Under the pieces are notes generated by a model. That model saw nothing but the letters and a program-made list of their open reading frames with translations, was not told the origin of the DNA and made no database searches. This document shows positions 7,199 through 14,328 of a DNA stretch of 36,275 nucleotides, piece after piece. The position numbers and the translations under genes are program-made. Numbering within the stretch: position 1 is the first letter of the stretch; every line of letters starts with the position of its first letter. This stretch comes from Oscillospiraceae bacterium (GTDB taxonomy: Bacteria > Bacillota > Clostridia > Oscillospirales > CAG-272), in assembly GCA_015064245.1 (NCBI GenBank), contig SVSQ01000011.1, positions 1 through 36,275 of the forward strand. The letters run 5' to 3'.

Positions 7199-8201
7199 AA
7201 ATATATTGCTTTGCAGGATATTCGCTTTCGCTCTGGCGCTTATCGCGGCGGTCACGCTCCTCGCGGGATGCGCGCCGAAGGTCGGCTCCTATACCATAAA
7301 CGGAAGACCCGTCGCTACGGTAAACGGATTCGACATCACCTTCGACGAGTATAAGTATTTCTACTATAACCACATGATGGATCTGAAGAACGAGGGCGTC
7401 ACCGATTTCAGCGACGCGGAGAACGTTCAGAAGATCAAGGATAGAGTAGAGACCTCGCTCAGAACCAAATATACGGTCATGACTCTGATCGACGAGTACA
7501 AGATCGCTCTCGAGCCCGGAGACGAAGAGGCGATCGATGACAGCGTAAGCGGTTACATATACGAGCAGGGCGGCGAGGAAAAGTTCCGCGCGTGGCTTTC
7601 GGAGAGCCGTATGAGCGGCGACGTCTTCAGAGATATGATGGCGTACACCTTCTTTTACGACGTCTACCTCAGAGAGCTGCTTATGACGGGATATGAAAAC
7701 ATCATAAAGATGGATGACGCCTCCATAAAGCAGGACGTGCTTGATAATTTCTACCGCTATACGCAGATATTCATCGCCTTTGAAAGCGGCGACGACTACG
7801 TCAAGAACGGCGAAGAAATGGAGAGGATATACGAAAGACTGGAAAGAGGCGAGAGCTTCTACCAGCTTGCAAAGGAGTATTCGGAGTGGAATATCGACGC
7901 CGAAAAGGGCGTTTACACTACGAAAGGAGAGAAGCTTTGGAATATCGAAAAAGCGGCTCTCAGCCTTGAAAACGGGCAGTACAGCGAGGTGGTAAGAAGC
8001 ACAGAGGGACATCACATAGTTATGCGTCTTCCCATCGAGGAGAGCTACGTCGATAAGCACCTTGAGGACCTTGAGCTTCCGTCCTTTACCCGCAGATATC
8101 ACGAGTTCATAGAGTCCAGAGCTAAGGACGCCGAGGTGAAATACAATAAGTATTACGATACCTTGACTCACGAAATGCTGACTAAACTGGAAACTCCGTA
8201 A
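7188..8201 (+). CDS. Parvulin-type peptidyl-prolyl isomerase lipoprotein (PrsA/SurA-like)
   Basis: This 337-aa protein has a lipoprotein signal: basic start, hydrophobic core, and lipobox LLAGC with Cys28. It would be processed by LspA, which is encoded at 22913. After a SurA-N-like helical region, residues about 210-285 carry a rotamase-like pattern (RGESFYQLAKEYSE ... LSLENGQYSEVVRSTEGHHIVMRL). It likely helps fold exported proteins outside the membrane. It overlaps the DUF4340 gene by 11 bases, so it is probably co-expressed with the transporter. Some catalytic positions cannot be verified without alignment. Confidence 0.8.
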   Translation: MKSKNILLCRIFAFALALIAAVTLLAGCAPKVGSYTINGRPVATVNGFDITFDEYKYFYYNHMMDLKNEGVTDFSDAENVQKIKDRVETSLRTKYTVMTLIDEYKIALEPGDEEAIDDSVSGYIYEQGGEEKFRAWLSESRMSGDVFRDMMAYTFFYDVYLRELLMTGYENIIKMDDASIKQDVLDNFYRYTQIFIAFESGDDYVKNGEEMERIYERLERGESFYQLAKEYSEWNIDAEKGVYTTKGEKLWNIEKAALSLENGQYSEVVRSTEGHHIVMRLPIEESYVDKHLEDLELPSFTRRYHEFIESRAKDAEVKYNKYYDTLTHEMLTKLETP

Positions 8202-8217
8202 AAATTTTGAATTAAAT

Positions 8218-8322
8218 AAAAAGAACGAAACGTTTAGGAGCGTTCTCATAAGGATGTTTTCGGAATATGGTAGGGGCGAACTGTGTTCGCCCGCGGGAGA
8301 CCGCAGGTCTCCCCTACGGATA
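8218..8322 (+). repeat. Left inverted-repeat end of an AT-rich island
   Basis: A 17-base outer repeat (8218-8234) and a 54-base inner repeat (8269-8322) recur as exact reverse complements at 9459-9475 and 9366-9419. The inner repeat consists of two palindromes (GGGCGAAC-type and GGAGACC-type), as expected of REP-like DNA. Confidence 0.85.
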
Positions 8323-8333
8323 CACATATAAAT

Positions 8334-8375
8334 ATCGGCAGAGAACTTGTTTTCTCTGCCGATTTGTGTTATAAT
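8334..8375 (+). promoter_or_regulatory. Hairpin and promoter-like sequence before the transposase remnant
   Basis: Arms 8334-8345 and 8352-8363 form a perfect 12-bp hairpin. TTGTTT (8347-8352) and TATAAT (8370-8375) lie 17 bases apart and overlap it. The hairpin may be a terminator for upstream transcription or a remnant of a transposase recognition site. Confidence 0.5.
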
Positions 8376-8391
8376 GGGATGGGTGATGAAA

Positions 8392-8724
8392 ATGGATAAA
8401 GAAAAAGGACTGCCGAAACGAAAAGATTTGCGGCTTAAACAATATGATTACAGTTCTGCAGGCGCTTATTTTGTCACAATATGTATCAAAGACAGAAAAA
8501 GAATACTTTCGACTATTATCAAACCGACCCCTACCAATGAAATGTTACCGCATATTGTTTCGACGTTCAAACGGTTTTGTAATCGAGAAATTGGAGATAA
8601 CATTTTTCAACGCGGATATATAGAGCATATTGTTCGCGATCGCGAGGATTACGAAACCCGATCAAATTATATTTTCGAAAATCCGCTGCGATGGTACTAC
8701 GACGAATTATACGCCGAAGAATAG
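8392..8724 (+). pseudogene. REP-associated tyrosine transposase (IS200/RAYT family), internally deleted
   Basis: The N-terminus (DKEKGLPKRKDLRLKQYDYS, then AGAYFVTICIKDRK) and C-terminus (LPHIVSTFKRFCNREIG, IFQRGYIEHIVRDREDYE, YIFENPLRWY) match RAYT/Y1 transposases. The central part, which should contain the metal-binding HUH motif (MPNHIH), is missing in frame. Only 110 residues remain instead of roughly 170-180, so the protein cannot be catalytic as it stands. ATG 8392 is chosen because family members begin near this point; ATG 8386 and ATG 8347 are in the same frame. It lies between inverted REP-like sequences. Confidence 0.8.
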
Positions 8725-8793
8725 GGGTATGTGCTTTGCCCGATACATTTGTAATACAAAGGCGAAACTAGGGATAAAAAGAAAGGAATATTC

Positions 8794-9285
8794 ATGATAG
8801 ACAAATACATACGTATCTATACCAAACGTAACTGTTTGTTAGCTTTATTCTGTGCAAGTATTGCATTCATACCTTTGTTTATCGTATCACTGATATATGA
8901 TGTCATTCCCGAAGATACCTTAATTGCATTTGCCCCTTTTGTATTTGCAGCTATATGTGTTGCAATAGCATCTTTATTCACTATACGTTTCAAGAAAATG
9001 ATAAAATTGCAAGAACAGCAATATGGAGTTCGATTTGATGACTATAATGTTATTCATTTAGAAACGACATTGTATCTTTCAGAAAACTGGCTTATATGGG
9101 CTGGTATTAGTTCAATATACAAAAATCACATTAAATCCATACATTCTAAATTAGTACACGGTAGAAGTGGCTCTTCAAATAAAGTGACCATAAAAACAGT
9201 AGACAATAAGAAATACATAATTTGGTGTTTAAGTTCCTCGAACATCAATAAAATCAGAAAATGGAAAAACAATAATATAAACTAA
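8794..9285 (+). CDS. Hypothetical protein with two N-terminal membrane helices
   Basis: This 163-aa protein is not recognised. It has two hydrophobic segments (about residues 14-33 and 42-62), then a basic soluble part ending in a lysine/asparagine-rich tail. The segment KVTIKTVDNKKYIIWCLS (about 129-146) could be strands of a PH-like or YcxB-like domain, but this is speculative. ATG 8794 has a good AAAGGA site. The DNA is much more AT-rich than neighbouring genes, pointing to recent acquisition. It is followed by a clear terminator and lies inside the inverted-repeat island. Confidence 0.65.
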   Translation: MIDKYIRIYTKRNCLLALFCASIAFIPLFIVSLIYDVIPEDTLIAFAPFVFAAICVAIASLFTIRFKKMIKLQEQQYGVRFDDYNVIHLETTLYLSENWLIWAGISSIYKNHIKSIHSKLVHGRSGSSNKVTIKTVDNKKYIIWCLSSSNINKIRKWKNNNIN

Positions 9286-9305
9286 ATTGTTTATGTAATA
9301 GCAAA

Positions 9306-9350
9306 CCCCAACAGACCTTGAAAATCTGTTGGGGCTAATTATTTGTTTTC
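9306..9350 (+). terminator. Intrinsic terminator of the hypothetical gene
   Basis: CCCCAACAGA (9306-9315) pairs perfectly with TCTGTTGGGG (9325-9334), followed by a T-rich stretch (TAATTATTTGTTTTC). Confidence 0.8.
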
Positions 9351-9365
9351 TGCGAACCATTTTTA

Positions 9366-9475
9366 TATCCGTAGGGGAGACCTGCGGTCTCCCGCGGGCG
9401 AACACAGTTCGCCCCTACCGTGTATTAGATGATTTCTCCGATAAGAACATCACTCATTAACGTTTCGTTCTTTTT
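9366..9475 (-). repeat. Right inverted-repeat end of the AT-rich island
   Basis: The 54 bases at 9366-9419 are the exact reverse complement of 8269-8322, and 9459-9475 of 8218-8234. The ends enclose about 1.26 kb. Confidence 0.85.
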
Positions 9476-9527
9476 TTTTGTACGTCACTAAAAATATGTT
9501 TTTAAGTAAACTTTGTGGGTAAAATAT

Positions 9528-9682
9528 GTACGCTCTTGCTTGAAATGGGAGCGCGGACGATTTCCGAAGGCAGGCGAATAATCATTTTTATAACAAAATC
9601 AATTATTCAGAAGTTCTTTTGCCTACTTTTCTTTCAAGAAAAGTATGGCGCAGCTTTCTTTCAAAAAGCGACCGTTCTCTCT
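9528..9682 (-). repeat. R1 repeat copy 2 (3' of the deacetylase-like gene)
   Basis: In gene orientation this copy starts right at the stop codon with CGCTTTTTGAAAGAAAGC, followed by an extra ACTTTTCTTTCAAGAAAAGT hairpin. It continues with a shorter AT-rich stem (GAATAAT/ATTATTC), the TTCGGAAATCGTCCGCGCTCCC block and the GCGTACAT end. Confidence 0.72.
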
Positions 9683-10978
9683 TTACTGCGCGGATTCGGT
9701 GATCTCGACGGGACCGCTTCCGGGAACGATGTTCAGGAGAACGTACTTGTTGCCGTTATCGTCGCTGTACGCGTCAAGGGTCTGACCGCCGGAGACGGGA
9801 GCTTTCCAGGTGAGGGGAACGGTGACCTTAACGGTAAGAGGCATATTGAATATATTGTCGGGCTCCTTATCGTTGAGCTTTACGGTGATAACGCCGTTTT
9901 CGTACTCGGTCTTAACGCTTGCGGTGGACCACTCGAGATAGTACAGCATGGCGTCCGTGAAGGTCGCTACCCATACGTTTTTGTCGTCGGAGTATGTGAA
10001 CAGCGCCTCGGCGTCGCTCTCATAAATGTAATGTCCGCTGGCTTCCTCGGGCTTGGACATGGCGTGGATGCAGTAGCAAGCCCAGCCGCCCTTTTCAATA
10101 GCGTGGTCGATGAAAGCAGTCCAGTTGCTGATGCCCGCTTCGCCCTTGTTTGCGTTGACTATCATGTAAGCGGGAACGCTTCTTCTGGCAGCCGCAGACT
10201 TGAGAGAAGACGGCAGAATGACCTTGGATGCGGAGGCGGCGGTGTCAGTTACCTGGAAGGTGCCTCTGCCGCCGATGTAAACGTTATCGGCAATAGCCTT
10301 GTCTACTAAGCTGTTGTAATAAGTAAGATAGGTGGGAACTTTTTTGTCGCCGACCGTGTAATCAGACGTGCGGACTCCGATGCCCGCGTGGATTATAGTG
10401 ATCGGGTTCTGACGGGGATAAACGGAGGAGGGGAAATATTCGTTTATAAGCTGCAGGGGCGCGAAAAGCTCCTTTGTGGTGCTGCCCTTGGGCATGACTC
10501 CCGTGTCGATGACCTCGCTGTTGTTCTTGACGTATTCAAATTCGCCGCCGTCATCGTTGGTACCCCAGAAGTTGTGGGTGTGAGTGTGGGGGATTATCTC
10601 GCTCTGTCCCACAGACATAACGTCCTGCCAGAAGGCGATGTTGCTTAAATGCGTATCTGTCTGGGTGTAGACGTACTTGTCGCCGTCCATGACGTATTCG
10701 CTCTTGTCGGCGGTCTCGGTCAGCGTTCCGAAATCTCTCGTGCGGATCGCAAAGGAGAAGGTCAGATCGCTGTATTTCTGCATCATCTTTTTAGCGAATT
10801 CGCCTGTCTTGATGTATCCGTCGTCAACGACGTAGGTTACTACGGCGTCAACGCCGTCTTTGTTGACTACCTCAGCTGAGGGAGTGAAGGGGGGCTCGGA
10901 TGCTCCGCAACCGAAAAGTCCGAGGCATGAGCTTGAAAGAAGAGTAAGCATAAGTATAAAAGCCATTATCCTTTTCAT
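9683..10978 (-). CDS. Polysaccharide deacetylase-like lipoprotein
   Basis: This 431-aa protein has a lipoprotein signal and lipobox GLFGC (Cys24), so it would be anchored outside the membrane. Residues about 45-60 (VTYVVDDGYIKT) and HTHTHNFWG (131-139) correspond to the paired Asp and His-x3-His metal-site motifs of NodB-homology carbohydrate esterases. A C-terminal beta-sandwich-like part (about 350-431) follows. Enzyme activity and substrate (peptidoglycan, xylan or other glycans) cannot be told from sequence. It has its own promoter (11021-11049). Confidence 0.75.
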   Translation of the reverse strand: MKRIMAFILMLTLLSSSCLGLFGCGASEPPFTPSAEVVNKDGVDAVVTYVVDDGYIKTGEFAKKMMQKYSDLTFSFAIRTRDFGTLTETADKSEYVMDGDKYVYTQTDTHLSNIAFWQDVMSVGQSEIIPHTHTHNFWGTNDDGGEFEYVKNNSEVIDTGVMPKGSTTKELFAPLQLINEYFPSSVYPRQNPITIIHAGIGVRTSDYTVGDKKVPTYLTYYNSLVDKAIADNVYIGGRGTFQVTDTAASASKVILPSSLKSAAARRSVPAYMIVNANKGEAGISNWTAFIDHAIEKGGWACYCIHAMSKPEEASGHYIYESDAEALFTYSDDKNVWVATFTDAMLYYLEWSTASVKTEYENGVITVKLNDKEPDNIFNMPLTVKVTVPLTWKAPVSGGQTLDAYSDDNGNKYVLLNIVPGSGPVEITESAQ

Positions 10979-11020
10979 AATTTTTCAACCTTTCTTTATC
11001 GTAGAAGTCAGATCAATTAT

Positions 11021-11049
11021 ATTATAGCAGATGATCTTGGTATTTGCAA
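11021..11049 (-). promoter_or_regulatory. Promoter of the deacetylase-like gene
   Basis: On the minus strand TTGCAA (11049-11044), a 17-base spacer and TATAAT (11026-11021) lie about 43 bases upstream of the start codon. Confidence 0.75.
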
Positions 11050-11148
11050 GGGAATTTTGAAAAAATACAGATCTGTTTTGGTAAAAGTCACGTGCGTGTC
11101 AGAAATCGCGGTTTAGGGGTGCGATGTTCGCGGAAAATTTATATTCTC

Positions 11149-12375
11149 TTAAAGCAGATCGCGGATCTTCTGCGCGGTGGAAAGGACGCCGTCGGCGGTG
11201 ACGGTGAAGTCGGAAAGGGCGCGGTAGAGGGGCAAACGCTCGGCGTATAGCGCCTTGATACGTTCGATGCCGCCTGCGGAAAGCGGTCTGCCGTCCGTGG
11301 CGAGAAGGGAGAGGTCGCGTTCGATAAAGAAAACGGGACCGTTCTGACGGAGATAAGCGCGGTTTGCGGGGATCGTGACGGCTCCGCCGCCCGTGGCAAG
11401 AACTATTCCCGAACGCTTGGTAAGCTCGGCGAGCGCCGCGCTCTCGATCTCGCGGAAGCGTTCGATACCGCTTTCGGTGATTATCTGCGCGGGAGTTCTG
11501 CCCTCGGACTCGGTGACGTAGTCGTCGCAGTCCACAAAGGGGCGTTCCAGCATATCCGCAAGCGCCTTGCCGACAGAGCTCTTGCCGCAGCCGGGCATAC
11601 CTATGAGCACTACGTTACGCATTTTCAAGTTTACCTCGCGGTAGACCTTTTCGATGACTGAATCGTCATATTTGGTGTTAAAAAAGAACTCCGAAGCCCG
11701 CGCGCCCTGCGCGACGAGCATATAAAGTCCGCCCGTGTGGGGAATGTTACGCTCCTCAGCCTGCAGAATCAGCGCGGTCTTTTCGGGATTGTAGATCAGG
11801 TCGGCGACGCCTACGCAGGCGGGAAAGTCGCCAAGGTCTATTGGACGGGCGCCGTTTTTGGGGTACATACCGACGGGAGTGGTATTGACGATGATCTCCG
11901 CGTCTCTGTGGAGATAGAGGTTTTCGTAGTTGTTTTCGCCGCTGCGCGAGATTACTGTGACGCTTTTTGCGCCCATGTCAGTCAGTACGCAGCAGACGGT
12001 CTTGGAGGATCCGCCGCTGCCCAAAACGATGCATTTTCGGTTTGCGGGTTCGATGGAAGCCCGTTTCAGCATGGCTGAAAATCCGAAATAGTCCGTGTTG
12101 TAGCCCGAAAGTGAGCCGTCGCTTTCCTTTACAATGGTGTTTACGCTGCCGATAGCGAGCGCTTCCGGCGCGATACGGTCGCAGAAGGGCATGACTGTTT
12201 GTTTGTAGGGAATGGTAACGTTGATCGCCTCAAAGCTCTTTTCGGTGAGAAACTTTCCCACCTCGCTCTCTTCCATAGGGAAAAGCTTATAGGTATAGTC
12301 GCCCAGACCTGCGTGGATCTGGGGTGAAAAGCTATGGCCGAGGGGATTGCCGATTAGTCCGTAGATTTTGTTCAT
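11149..12375 (-). CDS. aroE-aroK: Fused shikimate dehydrogenase-shikimate kinase
   Basis: One 408-aa polypeptide carries two consecutive shikimate-pathway steps: NADPH reduction of 3-dehydroshikimate to shikimate, then its phosphorylation. Residues 1-245 are AroE (SFSPQIH 15-21, catalytic NVTIPYK 52-58, NTD 93-95, nucleotide loop GSGGSSKT 119-126, NTTPVGMYP 164-172). Residues about 252-408 are AroK (Walker A GMPGCGKSS 259-267, DCDD 282-285, RFRE 306-309, GGGAV 329-333, DGRPL 361-365). There is no stop or frameshift at the junction near 250. ATG 12375 has an AAGGA site. The chorismate synthase gene is elsewhere (16188). Confidence 0.95.
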   Translation of the reverse strand: MNKIYGLIGNPLGHSFSPQIHAGLGDYTYKLFPMEESEVGKFLTEKSFEAINVTIPYKQTVMPFCDRIAPEALAIGSVNTIVKESDGSLSGYNTDYFGFSAMLKRASIEPANRKCIVLGSGGSSKTVCCVLTDMGAKSVTVISRSGENNYENLYLHRDAEIIVNTTPVGMYPKNGARPIDLGDFPACVGVADLIYNPEKTALILQAEERNIPHTGGLYMLVAQGARASEFFFNTKYDDSVIEKVYREVNLKMRNVVLIGMPGCGKSSVGKALADMLERPFVDCDDYVTESEGRTPAQIITESGIERFREIESAALAELTKRSGIVLATGGGAVTIPANRAYLRQNGPVFFIERDLSLLATDGRPLSAGGIERIKALYAERLPLYRALSDFTVTADGVLSTAQKIRDLL

Positions 12376-12503
12376 GATTGGTTTCCTTTTTTTGCTGCCG
12401 TGTGCTCGGGGGATAATTTATTTGTGTAAATGTTTTTTGTTTTACGCCACCGTGGCGTATTGCTTAACTATTATGATTTTTACAATAGTTACTTTTTATA
12501 TAG

Positions 12504-12670
12504 ATTTCGCGTTTTTCTTCCTTCTTTCGCAAAAGAAAGAAGAAAAATGCTCGCAAAAAGAAGAAAGAAAGACCGTGGTAGGTTTGGTACGGCACGCCGA
12601 AACACGCTCGCATAAGCAGGCTCGCGGTTTTTCGTACATGAAATACTGCCGAGTTGCTACCGCAACACCA
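12504..12670 (-). repeat. R2 repeat copy 1
   Basis: In minus orientation this copy contains a GTTGCGGTAGCAAC hairpin, a variable stem, ACCACGGTCTTTC, a polypyrimidine tract with GCGAGCATTTTTC, and a terminal hairpin of the tract with GAAAGAAGGAAGAAAAA. It directly follows the R1 copy at 12709-12883. Other copies are at 24747, 27370, 29515, 33390 (minus) and 33621. Confidence 0.75.
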
Positions 12671-12708
12671 TAAAGCAGTAAAATGAGGGGTGTTGTGGGT
12701 AGGGGGAT

Positions 12709-12883
12709 GTACGCTCTTATTGGAAAGGGGAGCGCGGACGATTTCCGAAGGAAACACTCAATAATTCTGTGACATTGATGCCCTCGCGGTGTCAATGTCA
12801 CAGAAGTTTTTGCGGTTTGCCGAAGGCATACAGCTTGCCGTAGGCATGCATGCTTTCCTTTCAAAAAGCGACCGTATTCTCCT
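12709..12883 (-). repeat. R1 repeat copy 3 (3' of the CDF transporter gene)
   Basis: In gene orientation this copy begins at the stop codon. The main stem arms are 12788-12803 and 12767-12782 (CTGTGACATTGATGCC against GGTGTCAATGTCACAG, with G-U pairs). It includes an extra GCATGC/CCGAAGGC-type inset and ends in GCGTACAT. R2 follows. Confidence 0.8.
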
Positions 12884-14068
12884 TTAAGCGCCGGTGTAGT
12901 CGGTGTCAAGCTTGAGGATACATTCGTATTCGGGGGAATGTTTTTTCATTTCGTGAGTGAGGATCTCTTTGGCGTCGGAGGCGGAGCATCGCACCCCGAA
13001 AGGCAGAATCAGGTCGAAAATGACGTTCAAGCGGTTGTCGCCGCGAACGATACGCAGGTCGTGGAACTTTGCATCGGTGTGAAGCTTTTTAACGGACTCC
13101 TGCAGGTGTCCGCGTACGATAGCCAAGGTCTCGTCCTCAGTGTCGATGGGATCGGTATGTATTACTGTTTCGCAGTTCAGCTCCTCTGATATCTTCATTT
13201 CGATGCCGTCGATAAGCTCGTGCAGGGACATAATGTCCTCGTTGCTCGCCACCTCGCAGTGAAGGGAGACCATAACGCGTCCGGGACCGTAATCGTGGAC
13301 GACGATGTCGTGAAGTCCGAGGATCCTCTTATCGGAAGAGGCGAGTTCTCTGATTCGGGCGATAAATTCAGGCGAGGGACGGGAGCCGAGTAAGGGGGAT
13401 ACGGTCTCGATGGCGGAGCGTACGCCCGTTACGATAATGAACGCCGAAACAGCCAGACCGCAGATAGCGTCCAGATATACGAAGCTGGTGAAATGAGTGA
13501 CCGCAGAGGCGAAAAGTACGGCGGCGGTGGAGACGGTGTCGCTGAGGCTGTCCTTGGCGGTGGCGAGCATAGCCTGAGAGTCGATCAGCTTTCCGAACTT
13601 CTTATTGTAGAGGTAGATATACACCTTCGTGAAAATGGAAAGCAGCAGCACGATGACCGTCACGACGCTGAAACCCGGAAGCGCGGGTTCGATGATCTTG
13701 GAAAAAGAGGTCTTTGTAAGCTCCGTTCCCATGAGGATTATGACCATGGAAACGATGAGTCCCGAGATGTACTCGATGCGTCCGTGACCGAATGGATGCT
13801 CGGGGTCGGGCTTCTTTTCGGCGAGGCGGAAGCCTGCCAGAGTTATGACGGAAGAGCCTGCGTCGGAAAGGTTATTGAATGCGTCGGCGGTTATAGCTAG
13901 AGAGCCGCTGATAAGACCGACTGCCGCTTTCGCCGCGAAGAGCAGAAGATTAAGAATGATCCCGCAGATACCGCACAGCTTTCCGTAAGCCGAGCGCACC
14001 CGCTGAGAGGAAAATTCACCGCGTTCGCGGATAAATATTTTTGCAAGTAAAGATACCGTAATGATCAC
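12884..14068 (-). CDS. Cation diffusion facilitator (CDF) metal transporter
   Basis: This 394-aa membrane exporter swaps divalent metal for protons. About six hydrophobic helices occupy roughly residues 30-225. Metal-site motifs are visible: ADAFNNLSD (Asp62, Asp69), HPFGHGRIEY (91-100) and a second KDSLSD site. The DxxxD pattern in that last site suggests the manganese/iron-like subgroup rather than the His-containing zinc type, but this is inference. A soluble C-terminal region of about 170 residues is longer than the usual single domain. The start is uncertain: GTG 14068 lies only one base after its AAAGG sequence, so translation may begin a few codons later (possibly ATT). Confidence 0.88.
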   Translation of the reverse strand: MIITVSLLAKIFIRERGEFSSQRVRSAYGKLCGICGIILNLLLFAAKAAVGLISGSLAITADAFNNLSDAGSSVITLAGFRLAEKKPDPEHPFGHGRIEYISGLIVSMVIILMGTELTKTSFSKIIEPALPGFSVVTVIVLLLSIFTKVYIYLYNKKFGKLIDSQAMLATAKDSLSDTVSTAAVLFASAVTHFTSFVYLDAICGLAVSAFIIVTGVRSAIETVSPLLGSRPSPEFIARIRELASSDKRILGLHDIVVHDYGPGRVMVSLHCEVASNEDIMSLHELIDGIEMKISEELNCETVIHTDPIDTEDETLAIVRGHLQESVKKLHTDAKFHDLRIVRGDNRLNVIFDLILPFGVRCSASDAKEILTHEMKKHSPEYECILKLDTDYTGA

Positions 14069-14211
14069 GCCTTTCTTTTATATTATTTACTTAATTTAAT
14101 TATTGCACAAATCCGTCCCGATTTCAAGTACCTTTTTGATAATTGAGGAAAAATATAAAATGTGACGAAAAATAACGTGCGTATCGCCTCGCTTTTTATG
14201 TAAAAATAATG

Positions 14212-14240
14212 TTGATTTAATTGCTGAAAAAGAGTATAAT
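14212..14240 (+). promoter_or_regulatory. Promoter of the antiporter gene
   Basis: TTGATT (14212-14217), a 17-base spacer and TATAAT (14235-14240) give a predicted start about 80 bases before the coding region. The gap between the divergent CDF gene and this gene (14069-14328) is otherwise AT-rich without recognisable structure. Confidence 0.65.
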
Positions 14241-14328
14241 TGATACTGTTCGTTTTTTGCGAGGGATTTTGCTCCTGCGCAAATTATAAGAACGTATATA
14301 ATGTTTTACATCAAAGGAGATGTTTTTC

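Noticed and set aside
7170-8327. 385-aa minus-strand ORF opposite the parvulin lipoprotein gene
   Set aside because: It is a shadow of the real gene, caused by GC-biased codon positions. The plus strand has the signal peptide, lipobox and rotamase pattern.
12368-12757. Several ORFs of 60-100 aa in both directions
   Set aside because: They are created by the R2 repeat; the same pseudo-peptides recur at the other R2 copies.
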